A stretch of 64,000 nucleotides of DNA from Bdellovibrio sp. KM01 (GTDB lineage: Bacteria; Bdellovibrionota; Bdellovibrionia; Bdellovibrionales; Bdellovibrionaceae). This document shows, piece after piece, positions 40,529 through 50,226 of this stretch. The notes under the pieces are model-generated. The model searched no databases and was not told where the DNA came from. It worked only from the letters and a program-made list of their open reading frames with translations. How positions within the stretch are numbered: position 1 is the stretch's first letter; the number at the start of each line of letters is the position of its first letter. The stretch spans positions 310,001 through 374,000 of the forward strand of contig NZ_CP058348.1 in NCBI RefSeq assembly GCF_013752535.1, read 5' to 3'. A program made the position numbers and the translations under genes.

Positions 40529-43500
40529 TTAAAGTTGTACTTCTTTGGTGCGTTCAAGAGGGGTCAGCATCAGGTACAGTGCTGGGACCACGAACAAAGT
40601 TAACAATGTAGATACGATCGTGCCGCCGATGATCGCAAGACCCATTGGCAGACGAGTCTCCGAACCTATACCTGTTCCGATAATCAACGGAGCCGCAGCT
40701 GCAATCGTTGCAACAGATGTCATTAGGATCGGTCTTAAACGCACAGGGCAGGCTTCCAGGATCGCCGAGGCAATGCTTTCTTTGTTGTGCCTGCGAACTT
40801 GATTGGTGAATTCCACCAGCAAAATCGAATTCTTTTTCGCAATACCCATTAGCACAATCAACCCGATAAAGCTGAACAGATTCAGGGACACATCAAAGGA
40901 CCATAGCGCCATCAAAGCTCCGCTTACGCTGAAGGGAAGGGCCACAAGCACTGCGATCGGGTGGATGAATGAGTTGAACTGTACCGCCAGAATCAGATAG
41001 GCCACCAAGATACCGATCGCCAAGGCGGAGTAAAGACTTTGGAAGGATTGTGCGAATCCAGCAGAGGCTCCTTCAAGGGCATATGAATATCCTGGGGGAA
41101 GGATTTCCTTAGCGATGGTGGCGGTGCGGGCCAGGACCGCCGCCTGAGATTGGCCGGGAGCCAAATTTCCAAATACCGAAATCGCCCTTTGGCGATTCAC
41201 GCGGCTGATGCTTTGAATAGCACCTTCTTCCTTGATATTTACCAGTTGGGACATTGGAATCAAATTGCCGAAGTTATTTCTGACATACAGTCGTTTGAAA
41301 TCACTTGGTTTCTGAATTTGGTTTTCGTTAATTTTGAAACGTACATCGTAACGTCGTCCGTCAGCAGTGTAACGACCCTGACGAAGTCCCCCGATGCCTG
41401 CTTGTAAAAGCTGGCCCACAGTTTCAATAGAAACTCCGCGATCAGCCATGGCTTTACGATTTGGTGTCAGAATCAGTTCTGGAATCCCCGAGCGGAAATC
41501 AGAATCCAAATCCACAGCAAGATTTTCTTTCTCCAAGCGTTCCATTAATTCGATAGATTTATCCTGAAGGACTTTAAGATCAGCACCCCTTAAGTTGATG
41601 GCTAAGGGATTCTGACGGCCCGATGAAAGATTTCGAGCGGAAACATCACGCATGGAAATGCGCATGCCTTTGACGGATTTAAATTCTTTGCGCAGTTCAT
41701 TCATAACCTGCACGTGATTCACTTTGCGGTCTGCTCGCCGAATAAGTGTTACGGGGATAAATGCCTGATTAACGTTGCTGGAACCACCGCCGCCACCAAT
41801 CGAAGTGACAAAGCCCTGAACATTCGGATTTTTTCGCAAGATATCTTCCAGCAGTTTCGTCATATCGCTGGTTGTCTGTAAGGACGTGCCGGGAGCAGCT
41901 TGGGCGTTGATAACGATAAAGTTTTGGTCTTGGGCGGGCACGAACTCCTGACGAACTTTTGTAATCAGGAACATCGATATGGCAAAGAAAATGAAGGAAA
42001 CAATGACGACTGTGTATTTCCAGTTCAGCGTGACTTTTAAAACCCTTTGATAAGCGTGAGAGAAGTTTTCAAAAACCACATCCAAATAGTGTTCAAGCTT
42101 AGAAACTTTCGGTTCGCTGCTTAGGAAGGCAGCAGCACGCATCGGAGTGATCGTGACGGCCTCCAAAAGCGACAGTAATACCGCGGCACTCATAGTGATA
42201 CCAAATTGGAAAAAGAACTTTCCGATAATTCCATCCATGAACACAACAGGAAGGAAAACCGCCACGACGGCGAGAGTTGCAGCGATAGCGGCAGGTAGAA
42301 CTTCTTTCGCCCCATCTGAAGCGGCTTTCGCTGAGCCCTTACCCATGCGGTAGTGGCGAATGATGTTTTCCAAAAGCATGATCGCATCGTCGACGACGAT
42401 CGAAATTGAAAGCGTCAACGCGAGCAGGGTAAAAAGATTTAAGGTGAAGCCCGAGAAATATAGAATCGTAAAGGTTCCGACAATGGAGGTGGGAATAGAA
42501 AATAAGATATTGATCGCGGCTGGTATGCTTCCCAGGAATAAAAAGCAAATGACGATGGTGATCAGGGCTGCGACCCAAAGTTTTTCCAAGGTCAAATGCA
42601 CAGTCGCTTCGGTCGAGCGAGTGTAGTCAACATTTACGCGATAGCTATAACCCTTTGGAAAGCTGTCTTTGATTTCCGCCAGTTTCTTTAAGACGGCGTC
42701 CGCCACTTGAACTTCATTGGTGCCCCGTTGCTTGCGGACCTGCATGGCTACTGCTTGGTGTCCTTCAAAGCGGGCAAGACGACGAACATCAGAAAGACCA
42801 TCTTCCACCCGGGCGACGTCGCGGATAAAGATAGAGCGATCTTGGATGCGTTGACCGCCGCGATTAAGGATTTGAATATCACCAACTTCTTTCACGTTGC
42901 TGGCTTCACCCAGCCAGCGGACACGCAATTCGCGGTCTTTCTCGGTGAATTGACCGGCGGCACTTTCCAAGTGCTGACTTGCCAGAGCGGCAACGACGTC
43001 ATTCACTGTCAAATAGTTCGCTTCAAGCTTGGTGACATCCAGCCAGATGCGCAGATTCCTTTCGCTGAAGCCGCCGATGCTGACTTCGCCGATACCGGGA
43101 AGGAAGCGCAATTGATCCAACAGGTAATTGTTGGTCCAGTTCAGCATTTCTTTTAAAGAAGCATCCCCGTAAACAGAGACAATCATGATTGGATCTTCTT
43201 CAGGATTTTGTTTTCTGACGACCGCAGGGTCCACACCTTGTGGCAAACGCAATTGGCTTAGGGCTGTTTGTACTTCTTGCAGGACCACATCGACATTGCG
43301 ATTGATATCAAATTCTAAAGTTACGGTTCCAGCTCCCTGCCGAGCAGAAGAACGCATTTCTTTGATACCTTCGATTGCTAAAAGGCGTTCTTCGATCGGA
43401 TCGACTAATTCAGCTTCGACAACTTCGGGTGCGGCACCTTCGTAAGTGACAGAGACGCTGACGATGGGAAAGTCTACGTCAGGCAGTTGGCTGATCCCCA

Positions 43501-43594
43501 TGCGGTTTCCGCAGATGGCACCAAAAACAATCAGTGCAAACATGATGACCCAGGCAAAAACGGGACGGCGAATGGAAAGATCAATCAACCCCAT
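40529..43594 (-). CDS. RND multidrug efflux permease (AcrB/MdtB family)
   Basis: A 1021-residue inner-membrane transporter with twelve helices and two large periplasmic loops, normal for HAE1 pumps. The N-terminus SIRRPVFAWVIMFALIVFGA and motifs QLPDVDFPIVSV, IVVDDAIMLLENI (the proton-relay Asp pair) and LMGIAKKNSILLVEF are typical. Uses the proton gradient to export drugs or envelope compounds with a TolC-type channel. No membrane-fusion or TolC gene is beside it, so its partner is elsewhere. A TAGGGATTCCCTA dyad lies 29 bases upstream of its start. Confidence 0.94.
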   Translation of the reverse strand: MGLIDLSIRRPVFAWVIMFALIVFGAICGNRMGISQLPDVDFPIVSVSVTYEGAAPEVVEAELVDPIEERLLAIEGIKEMRSSARQGAGTVTLEFDINRNVDVVLQEVQTALSQLRLPQGVDPAVVRKQNPEEDPIMIVSVYGDASLKEMLNWTNNYLLDQLRFLPGIGEVSIGGFSERNLRIWLDVTKLEANYLTVNDVVAALASQHLESAAGQFTEKDRELRVRWLGEASNVKEVGDIQILNRGGQRIQDRSIFIRDVARVEDGLSDVRRLARFEGHQAVAMQVRKQRGTNEVQVADAVLKKLAEIKDSFPKGYSYRVNVDYTRSTEATVHLTLEKLWVAALITIVICFLFLGSIPAAINILFSIPTSIVGTFTILYFSGFTLNLFTLLALTLSISIVVDDAIMLLENIIRHYRMGKGSAKAASDGAKEVLPAAIAATLAVVAVFLPVVFMDGIIGKFFFQFGITMSAAVLLSLLEAVTITPMRAAAFLSSEPKVSKLEHYLDVVFENFSHAYQRVLKVTLNWKYTVVIVSFIFFAISMFLITKVRQEFVPAQDQNFIVINAQAAPGTSLQTTSDMTKLLEDILRKNPNVQGFVTSIGGGGGSSNVNQAFIPVTLIRRADRKVNHVQVMNELRKEFKSVKGMRISMRDVSARNLSSGRQNPLAINLRGADLKVLQDKSIELMERLEKENLAVDLDSDFRSGIPELILTPNRKAMADRGVSIETVGQLLQAGIGGLRQGRYTADGRRYDVRFKINENQIQKPSDFKRLYVRNNFGNLIPMSQLVNIKEEGAIQSISRVNRQRAISVFGNLAPGQSQAAVLARTATIAKEILPPGYSYALEGASAGFAQSFQSLYSALAIGILVAYLILAVQFNSFIHPIAVLVALPFSVSGALMALWSFDVSLNLFSFIGLIVLMGIAKKNSILLVEFTNQVRRHNKESIASAILEACPVRLRPILMTSVATIAAAAPLIIGTGIGSETRLPMGLAIIGGTIVSTLLTLFVVPALYLMLTPLERTKEVQL

Positions 43595-43622
43595 GGAATC
43601 CTCCGTAAGGTCCTAGCTTCCC

Positions 43623-43635
43623 TAGGGATTCCCTA
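43623..43635. promoter_or_regulatory. dyad upstream of the RND gene
   Basis: TAGGGATTCCCTA is a 6-bp-arm palindrome in the divergent gap between the RND gene and the lytic-transglycosylase-like gene. A repressor such as those that control efflux pumps could bind here; this is inference. Confidence 0.3.
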
Positions 43636-43716
43636 TAGATCAATCACTTTTACCTTAAAAAAACTTAGGCAATCAAATTGCAACCATCATTCTTCAGAGG
43701 AGAATAGGGACCTGAA

Positions 43717-44499
43717 ATGCAATTAAAGGAATTTTGGCTTTCAATTAGAATAGCACTAATTGTCGCTGTCGTTTTGTTAGACAGCGGGCACGCCTTTTCT
43801 CAATCCTCATCTTGGTCTTCACAAATGGAAACTGCTCTGCTTCAGGATCAGGGTTTTCAGTCGTGGAAATGGCTGGAGTCGGACTGTGACGACTGTCAAA
43901 TTATGTTGGTACCAAACTCTGATGAGGTGCAAACTATCCAAGTGCGCCGTTTCATTCAGGCCCTTGCTGTGAATAAGATTGAACTTCAGAAAATGTATAA
44001 AGTGAGCGGTGACGAGTACACCTTACTGGCCCAGATGTCTGTGGGTATTTTAGGACGCGAAACTCGCTTTGGAGAAAGTGCGCGGTACAAAGTAAAAGAA
44101 ACGATGCCTTGGGCCGTGAGCTTAGCGAAAGTTATGCGCTCGGTGACGACAGGTAAAGGGGTTGACCCAAACAGTCGCGGTCTGACGCAGATTAAGTTCT
44201 TACCAGCAGCGGTCGTCGAGAAATTTGGAATCACTTCTGAAAACTTGTATATCCCAGAGAATGCTGCGATTGCGACGATGGGTTATTTGATTGAAGCCCT
44301 AAAGCAAATGAAAACCAGAATTAAAACATACCATCTAGATCATATTACTCCAGATAAGTATGCTGACTATTTGCCTTATATCTATTTTGGAAGATCAAAA
44401 GCTTTAATCGATAAAACAGCTATTCCTGAGCAGAATAGCTATGTGCAAGCTCTAAAAAAATACATGTCGATGATCGATGTCTTTGAAAGACAGCCTTAG
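43717..44499 (+). CDS. secreted protein with lytic-transglycosylase-like fold
   Basis: A 260-residue protein with a signal peptide or signal anchor (residues 8-28). The second half recalls Slt/goose lysozyme: LLAQMSVGILGRETRFGE places Glu115 where the catalytic Glu lies, PNSRGLTQIKFLPAAV matches the GLMQI helix, and NAAIATMGYLIEALK the last helix. The Cys pair CDDC lies at residues 57-60. The order of motifs is right, but similarity is distant, so peptidoglycan cleavage is inference. Divergent from the RND pump. Confidence 0.55.
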   Translation: MQLKEFWLSIRIALIVAVVLLDSGHAFSQSSSWSSQMETALLQDQGFQSWKWLESDCDDCQIMLVPNSDEVQTIQVRRFIQALAVNKIELQKMYKVSGDEYTLLAQMSVGILGRETRFGESARYKVKETMPWAVSLAKVMRSVTTGKGVDPNSRGLTQIKFLPAAVVEKFGITSENLYIPENAAIATMGYLIEALKQMKTRIKTYHLDHITPDKYADYLPYIYFGRSKALIDKTAIPEQNSYVQALKKYMSMIDVFERQP

Positions 44500-45584
44500 T
44501 TAGCGACAGTCATTCCCGTGATACATTTCGTGTAAAGACTTGTTCCTGCAAATGGAACTGTACCGTCACGGGTCAGTGTTTTTGAAGTTGCGTCGAAAGT
44601 GAAACGTTCAATCCCATTCGCCAAAGTTGTCGATCCATTGGCCACAAAAACTCCGCCACTATTTGAGTCGTAAGTCATCGCAGAGATACCGCGTAGAACG
44701 GATGCATTTTCATAGGCCTTCGTTGCGCCAGTAATCGCACCCGTCGTTTCATTCACATCATAAGCATAAATATAGTCTTGAGCGGCCGTACTACTGGAGT
44801 AAGAGACCAGCAAGTATCCCGTATTGGCGGTCGTCGTCGAGGGAATATAAACCATCGCTGTTGGGTATGTTGTCGTTGCGGGTGCGGCAACTGCGGTTGT
44901 GCAATCTGCGGCGGCCGACCAACCGTTCACATTATTAACGAAGACCACGCGATTGTTGGGTGTCGCGGCGGCATGGGCAAAGATATATTTTGAATTAGAA
45001 ACGGCCACAACTGCTGTGATCAAGGAATTGTTAGTCGTGCCACAAGAACCACCTGTGGGTGCATTGATAAATGGATTGGCACCGACAGTGACACGTCCTT
45101 TGCTGGAACTGATTTTTTCTACGGCAACACTTTTTGAAATCAGCAGACCACCATCTGGTGTCCGAAACATATTGCGAACGATGTGCGCAGCTGTATTCGT
45201 CAGAGTCGTACTGTCACTAAAGTAAGTGGAGAATTGGCTGCTCCCTTTCTTTTTAACCAAATCAATCCTGCGAGCATTGCTGGTGGAGTTTTCAACCAAG
45301 ACTAACAGGTTTGAATCATCTGAGTTTAGAACCGCTTGCGGTCTATCTGTGGAATTCACAGTGTTGTAGTCCATGACGATTTCATCAACCACACCCGTGG
45401 ATAAATTCAATTTGCTAACAGTGCGTGAAGGTGTTTCTGCTGTAAGACCATTTCCCACATAACAGGTGCCCGAGGTGATATATAAATGAGTTCCTGAGCT
45501 TGCCGAGTCTTCAACCTTCGGTTCGCAGGCACTCAGACCAACAGACAGAATCACCATTGAGGAAATAGGAAATAGATTCTTCAT
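44496..45584 (-). CDS. beta-rich lipoprotein of unknown function
   Basis: A 362-residue protein with a signal peptide and lipobox LSAC (Cys20). The mature part is rich in Ser and Thr with repeated strand motifs (VSKLNLSTGVVDEI, GAITGATKAYENASVL, GVFVANGSTTLANGIERF), suggesting a small beta-propeller of surface type. Paired Cys may form disulfides. No enzyme motif. Its stop overlaps the stop of the convergent gene by four bases. Function unknown. Confidence 0.7.
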   Translation of the reverse strand: MKNLFPISSMVILSVGLSACEPKVEDSASSGTHLYITSGTCYVGNGLTAETPSRTVSKLNLSTGVVDEIVMDYNTVNSTDRPQAVLNSDDSNLLVLVENSTSNARRIDLVKKKGSSQFSTYFSDSTTLTNTAAHIVRNMFRTPDGGLLISKSVAVEKISSSKGRVTVGANPFINAPTGGSCGTTNNSLITAVVAVSNSKYIFAHAAATPNNRVVFVNNVNGWSAAADCTTAVAAPATTTYPTAMVYIPSTTTANTGYLLVSYSSSTAAQDYIYAYDVNETTGAITGATKAYENASVLRGISAMTYDSNSGGVFVANGSTTLANGIERFTFDATSKTLTRDGTVPFAGTSLYTKCITGMTVAN

Positions 45585-45667
45585 GAAATCTCCTTAAACG
45601 CGCTTCACTTTGAGATCGGCGAGTTGTTAAGAAATCTTTAATTAAGAATCTTAAATATATTGGATTT

Positions 45668-46528
45668 TTAACCAGCGGCTTTTTTATTCGCAGCTTGTGC
45701 TTTAAGGTAGGACCTAAGTAGGGTGTCGAGTTTTGAAGTCATACCCTCATCTTGTTCGATGAACATTAGTCGCCGAGGATCGGTCATGTCACCAACGATT
45801 TTTGCTCTGAAAAGCAGACGACCGCGAGCTGTGTCCTTTTCATAAGGATTCACGATGATCAAATCAAACGGAACATTTAGGAACTCGCGAGGAATTTCTT
45901 TTTCCAGCTGCGTACCGCTGATCGAGATGTCTCGAGAGAATGTACGGAAGGATTTGGTTTTTGAAACCAGGATGATTTCAATTTTGAATTCATGACGAGT
46001 GTCTTTGCGGCGATCTGAATCTTCGTTGCGAGAATCAGTTTCTTCGTAAACTTTCACTTTCTCAGGAATACCGACTTTATTGATTTTAGAAATATCCAGA
46101 TCATCACCATTAAAGTCATGGTGATAGTAACCATAGTCGACGGGATTGGAGTTCTTCATGGGCTTACCATCTCGGACTTTAGTAAATAGTCCCGACATTG
46201 TAATCATCGTTCCCGAATTGGTTTTTTCTGTTTCCTCTGCGGCAATGACCTGAGTGCTATCTTCACTGGAAGTGTAGTGCTTTTCGGTTTGCTCGCTTTG
46301 GTTTGCAGGTTGAGGTGGTTTGGTCATGACGAAATAGCTCTGACCTGACTTCAGGAAATCCTTTACGCAAGTCCAATCGGGCCATCCTGGTGTCCAGATG
46401 AAGTATTTAAGATGGTCGTTCTTTTTCAACGACAGCAAAAATACCTGTGCCTGAACCACAGACATTGGCTTGGATTGTTCCTTCTTTTCGGCTTCATAGA
46501 AAAGCCAAATTTTCCCCTGAGTCTTCAT
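45668..46528 (-). CDS. PilZ-domain protein with N-terminal GYF_2-like domain
   Basis: A 286-residue cytoplasmic protein. Residues 1-70 (KIWLFYEAEKKEQSKPMSV, FIWTPGWPDWTCVKDF) resemble a GYF_2/DUF4339 domain. The middle (~75-165) is disordered and acidic. The last ~115 residues are a PilZ domain: RRKDTRHEFK gives the RxxxR motif and DISISGTQLE the DxSxxG motif, both needed to bind cyclic di-GMP. It probably reads c-di-GMP and passes it on by protein contact. Target unknown. Confidence 0.85.
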   Translation of the reverse strand: MKTQGKIWLFYEAEKKEQSKPMSVVQAQVFLLSLKKNDHLKYFIWTPGWPDWTCVKDFLKSGQSYFVMTKPPQPANQSEQTEKHYTSSEDSTQVIAAEETEKTNSGTMITMSGLFTKVRDGKPMKNSNPVDYGYYHHDFNGDDLDISKINKVGIPEKVKVYEETDSRNEDSDRRKDTRHEFKIEIILVSKTKSFRTFSRDISISGTQLEKEIPREFLNVPFDLIIVNPYEKDTARGRLLFRAKIVGDMTDPRRLMFIEQDEGMTSKLDTLLRSYLKAQAANKKAAG

Positions 46529-46653
46529 TACTAAAGTTATCGGTTATTGGGGAACACACTTAAGTAACCTGGACTCACTTTAGTGAACTCAGTGCTCACT
46601 CCAAATCCACGAATTTTCTTCGTCTCAGAGTGAGATTCTCAGTCGCACAAATA

Positions 46654-47307
46654 TCAGAAAATTTGTTTCAAAATGTAGGATAAATCCGAATAATTTTTCA
46701 GAAATGCTTTTGGTTCGTACTTCATAAGTATGTCGGGAGGGGTGTAGCCAAACTCGATGGCCAGAGACGTTACGCCCGCACGCTGAGCGGAAACCATATC
46801 TGGTATACCATCGCCGATCATCACAGTGTTGTGCGGGTGATGGCCTGCAAGTTTCATCATTGTATTCAATGGCAGTGGACTTGGTTTTCTTTCGGTCAAA
46901 GTATCTGCTCCAAAGACATTCACCCACGGAAAACGATGCAAACCCAGATGCTGGATGATCAACTTTGCCGGGATTTCGTTTTTGTTGGTGATAATTGCGA
47001 TCGGGCCTGCATAGCTACCCAGAAAGTTTTCCACTTCGGGATAGATCTGTGTTTTATTCAGCATTTCCTCTTCGTATATTTGCAAAAATTCGGCTTCGAG
47101 GTTGATGATCTGTGCCGGCGACAAATTGTCGTTAACGAAAAGATCTGCGAGGAGCTTTTTAAGGCCTTCCCCGATATGCGCGATGATTTCTTTATCACTT
47201 AGCGTCTGTTTGCCATGATTTTTCAAAGTGCGGTTGACTGCGACTATGATATCGGGAGCGGAGTCAATCAATGTGCCATCAAGATCAAAAACTAAAAGAG
47301 GATTCAT
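46654..47307 (-). CDS. gph: phosphoglycolate phosphatase-type HAD hydrolase
   Basis: A 217-residue HAD hydrolase. DLDGTLIDS (residues 7-15) holds the nucleophile and acid Asp, ITNKNE the second motif, KPSPLPL the Lys, and MIGDGIPDMVSAQRAG the metal-binding Asp pair. Length and layout fit Gph, which removes 2-phosphoglycolate, a product of DNA repair. Other sugar phosphates are possible. Followed upstream by the OmpA gene 25 bases away on the same strand. Confidence 0.87.
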   Translation of the reverse strand: MNPLLVFDLDGTLIDSAPDIIVAVNRTLKNHGKQTLSDKEIIAHIGEGLKKLLADLFVNDNLSPAQIINLEAEFLQIYEEEMLNKTQIYPEVENFLGSYAGPIAIITNKNEIPAKLIIQHLGLHRFPWVNVFGADTLTERKPSPLPLNTMMKLAGHHPHNTVMIGDGIPDMVSAQRAGVTSLAIEFGYTPPDILMKYEPKAFLKNYSDLSYILKQIF

Positions 47308-47332
47308 GCACCTTATTTAGCCTGTATTTCAG

Positions 47333-47878
47333 TTATCGCACAATCTCAAAGTCAACGCGGCGGTCAGCGGCGGCTTTGATTTTAGTTCCCGGAATGATTG
47401 TATTACTTGCTCCCACGCCGATCGCTTCCACTTTGTTTGCTGGAACACCCTTGGAGATTAGATATCTTCGTACATTTTCGGCTCTTCTTTGCGACAGAAG
47501 CATGTTACGAGAATCATCCCCGGTCGCATCGGTAACACCAGTCAGTCGTATGACGTTAAAAGAATTAAGGGACCCGTTAATTTCCGTCGCAATGTGATCT
47601 AAGGCATTCTTACTCGCGGGTGTGAGTTCGGCGCTGGCATAGTCAAAACGAATATTTTTTGAAAGAGTTTCATATCGGACACTTTGCCTGAGGTCGTTGC
47701 CTGCGTTGCTTAATGCAGATTCGGGTGCTTTTTGTGGACTCGCTTTCACGGGGCGAAGGAGATATTCATCATCACGTTTTGATTTGGAGGAGCAGGAGGC
47801 CGTTGCTCCGGCTAAGGCTATGCTTATCAGAAACTGAATCGCCAATTGGGCTCTTTGTTGAGTGACGCCAGAAATCAT
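47333..47878 (-). CDS. OmpA-family protein
   Basis: A 181-residue protein. Start at 47878 follows GGAGGATC; a longer frame to 47944 has none. Signal peptide leads to a lipobox-like ATASCSSK, so it may be a lipoprotein of Pal type. Residues ~80-181 form an OmpA peptidoglycan-binding domain: IRFDYASAELTPASK, TGVTDATGDDSRNMLLSQRRAENVRRYL and the terminal RRVDFEIV. It may tether the outer membrane to the wall. Confidence 0.85.
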   Translation of the reverse strand: MISGVTQQRAQLAIQFLISIALAGATASCSSKSKRDDEYLLRPVKASPQKAPESALSNAGNDLRQSVRYETLSKNIRFDYASAELTPASKNALDHIATEINGSLNSFNVIRLTGVTDATGDDSRNMLLSQRRAENVRRYLISKGVPANKVEAIGVGASNTIIPGTKIKAAADRRVDFEIVR

Positions 47879-47991
47879 ATGATCCTCCGTGATCAAGTGA
47901 GTGCTGCCTGTTTTCAGGCTAAGCTGCAGGATAAGTCGGAGCAAATTAACTTCCTGTTAACTTCTGGATGAAGTCGTGAGAACATTCATCC

Positions 47992-48651
47992 ATGCGTGAA
48001 TCAGTGCTTTCCAACAAAGAAGAATATCTGGGTGCTCTTTTTAATAAAGAGAATGAGACGAAAAAACTTTCCCGCCAGGCAGCTGAAGAGCTAGGTCTAG
48101 CAAGAATTAGCATTTCTCCGGCGGAAGCACAGTTGGCTCACGTCCTGGTGAAAATGCATGGTTGCCGCAAGTTCATAGAGATTGGAACATTGACGGGACT
48201 GTCTGCCCAGTATTTTCATGAAGCTTTGCCGGAGGGCGGGGAGTTATGGACTTTAGAGAAAGACCCTGAGCATGCACGTCGTTCGGCGGAAGTGTTTTCT
48301 AAAATCGATCAATCGAACAAGAAAATTCATCTGGTGGTCGGTGATGCCCGCGAAGAGTTAGTTAAATTAGAATCGCAAGGTCCATTTGATGGAGTGTTTA
48401 TCGATGGAAACAAAGCCGCTTATCTGGATTACCTGTTGTGGGCAGAAAAAAACTTACGCAAAGGTGGCTTGGTGCTGGCCGACAATATATTTTTAAGTGG
48501 TGCTGTTTGGGGAGAAGCCACAATTCAGAAATTCTCAGAGAAACAGATTCGTATTATGCGTGAATTCAATGAACGTTTGGCGAATCCAGATCTTTACGAG
48601 GCGGCTATTGCTCCCACATTTGAAGGATTGTTTGTTGCAATAAAAAAGTAG
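47992..48651 (+). CDS. class I SAM O-methyltransferase
   Basis: A 219-residue cytoplasmic methyltransferase of the caffeoyl-CoA/catechol O-methyltransferase family: FIEIGTLTGLSAQYFHEALP is the SAM loop, GVFIDGNKAAYLDYLLWAE the metal-site Asp region, and GGLVLADNIFLSG the following strand. Substrate unknown. It has an ATG without a strong ribosome-binding site. The next gene starts 22 bases later on the same strand. Confidence 0.9.
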   Translation: MRESVLSNKEEYLGALFNKENETKKLSRQAAEELGLARISISPAEAQLAHVLVKMHGCRKFIEIGTLTGLSAQYFHEALPEGGELWTLEKDPEHARRSAEVFSKIDQSNKKIHLVVGDAREELVKLESQGPFDGVFIDGNKAAYLDYLLWAEKNLRKGGLVLADNIFLSGAVWGEATIQKFSEKQIRIMREFNERLANPDLYEAAIAPTFEGLFVAIKK

Positions 48652-48673
48652 AACCTTATCTGAAGGAGTGATT

Positions 48674-49408
48674 TTGAAGTTCTGGCTGGGAATTTTAATT
48701 TTTTTATTTTCCTTCGGAGCTTTGGCAAAGATCATCGTCAGCTCGGATCCCTATCCTCCGTTAATTTATCTTAAAAAGGGTGTGCCTGCGGGCACCGTTA
48801 CAGACATTTTACCGCTTATTTTGGATAAGCCCGCTTCCGAGCTGACCTATCGCTTTTCTCCCTGGAAAAGAGTTTTATTAGATGCTGAAAAGGGTTCGGT
48901 CGATATCGTCGGGCCTTTGTTGATTACTGCTGAAAGATCCAGATTCCTGGTATTCACGGAGCCGTTGATTCGCGCGAACATTTCTTTGTGGGTTCGTCGT
49001 GATAATCCCAAAGTCAAAGAGCTTATCAAGCGTAATCAACCGATTAAAGACTTCCGAGAGTTGGGCGATCTCACCTTTGGACAAATTCTGGGATATGCGT
49101 TCGGTGAAGACTTTGGCGCATTTTTTAATAGACCCGAGGTGCGCAAGGTTGAAGTGGTAGATATGGGCCAGGGCGTGCGGATGCTGACTTCCAAACGCAT
49201 TGATGTCTTTTTGGCTTACAGTCCCGTGATCGAGTACTATATTGGCGAGCTCAAGCTTAATAAAGGCGATTTTTATGTGCTGGGTGAAGCAAATCGCGAA
49301 GTGATGTATGTGATGGGGGTTTCAAAAAAATCTTCTCTGGTTAAGGAGCTTCCGAAAATTAATCAGCGAATTATAGATCTTAAGATTTTGCAGAACTTCG
49401 GAAAATAA
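48674..49408 (+). CDS. periplasmic SBP_bac_3-like protein
   Basis: A 244-residue protein with signal peptide (residues 1-17) and a solute-binding family 3 fold: SDPYPPLIYLKKGVPAGTVTDIL, FSPWKRVLLDAEKGSVDIVGPLL, FGQILGYAFGE, and FLAYSPVIEYY. The TTG start at 48674 is preferred, since GAAGGAG lies 6 bases before it, while a GTG at 48668 touches the site. No permease genes are nearby, so it may be a sensor-like or orphan binding protein rather than part of an importer. Its stop is 2 bases from the convergent gene's stop. Confidence 0.82.
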   Translation: MKFWLGILIFLFSFGALAKIIVSSDPYPPLIYLKKGVPAGTVTDILPLILDKPASELTYRFSPWKRVLLDAEKGSVDIVGPLLITAERSRFLVFTEPLIRANISLWVRRDNPKVKELIKRNQPIKDFRELGDLTFGQILGYAFGEDFGAFFNRPEVRKVEVVDMGQGVRMLTSKRIDVFLAYSPVIEYYIGELKLNKGDFYVLGEANREVMYVMGVSKKSSLVKELPKINQRIIDLKILQNFGK

Positions 49409-49410
49409 TC

Positions 49411-50205
49411 CTAACCTTTATAGGCTTCGATTTTCATTTCAATGGAATAGTCTTTAGAGGCTTCTTTGAGGGGAGCGAGCATCCAGTTCCACTCACGCAG
49501 TTTTTTGTAACCCGCAAAGTTCACATCATAATGGCCGGTGTACATTAGCTCACCCTGTTTGTCGCGATAGATTACTTCTCGGTCGGAATAAATCAGCTTT
49601 GTTCCCGTGCAACCCTTAAGGTTTTTCAAGTGAGTTTCTGCGAACTGCGTGCAGATAGAGTCTTTCTCCGAAAGCTCCAGATTGCGTTTGATTTTCTTTT
49701 CGACGGCATCAAGAGGAAGCAAAGCTAATTGCGACATTAGATTTGCGGATACAATCAAATCAGCTTCAAAGTGAAAGATCTTTTCCCCCGCTAATTTTTT
49801 GGCCAGGGATTCAAGGTCATCGAGGGTGTTCAGGGATTGAAGCTGATCCAAGGCTTGGGTCAGGTCCATCGTGATAAGTTTTAGACGGGAATATCTTTTT
49901 GCCTGCAAGTGATGCTTAAGTGGATGAATGACATCAACCAAAGTCACTTGTTCGAAAGTGTCCATCAAAAGATGCAAGGGAATTTCGTGCAGGTGAGCAC
50001 TTCCCAAAACCACGACGCTTTTTCTTTGCGGCAGTGATTGCGCGGTTTCCAGGAAAACTTCCTGGCAATTCTTCAGGTGAGGAATCCAGTTCTTTTTCTG
50101 ACGATGATAACGGTGGCGAAGCGAGATGGACGAGTAAAGAAATCCATACTTGCGGGCCAAGGGGGTCGTCGGTGTTAAAAGAAATTCGAAAGATTCCAAA
50201 AGCAT
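49411..50205 (-). CDS. Rossmann-fold protein, possible methyltransferase
   Basis: A 264-residue cytoplasmic protein. VVVLGSAHLHEIPLHLLMDTFEQVTLVDV resembles the first beta-alpha-beta of class I methyltransferases (here with GSAHLHE in place of the GxGxG loop), and LIVSANLMSQLAL follows as the motif-IV-like strand. The family has not been characterised to my knowledge. It is 21 bases after the dnaE2 stop and could be co-transcribed with the mutagenesis cassette. Confidence 0.6.
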   Translation of the reverse strand: MLLESFEFLLTPTTPLARKYGFLYSSISLRHRYHRQKKNWIPHLKNCQEVFLETAQSLPQRKSVVVLGSAHLHEIPLHLLMDTFEQVTLVDVIHPLKHHLQAKRYSRLKLITMDLTQALDQLQSLNTLDDLESLAKKLAGEKIFHFEADLIVSANLMSQLALLPLDAVEKKIKRNLELSEKDSICTQFAETHLKNLKGCTGTKLIYSDREVIYRDKQGELMYTGHYDVNFAGYKKLREWNWMLAPLKEASKDYSIEMKIEAYKG

Positions 50206-50226
50206 GGAATAAACCTACCTGAATTA

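Noticed and set aside
48668-48673. GTG at 48668 as start of the SBP_bac_3-like protein
   Set aside because: The GAAGGAG site touches this codon; the TTG at 48674 has proper spacing and gives the better signal peptide.
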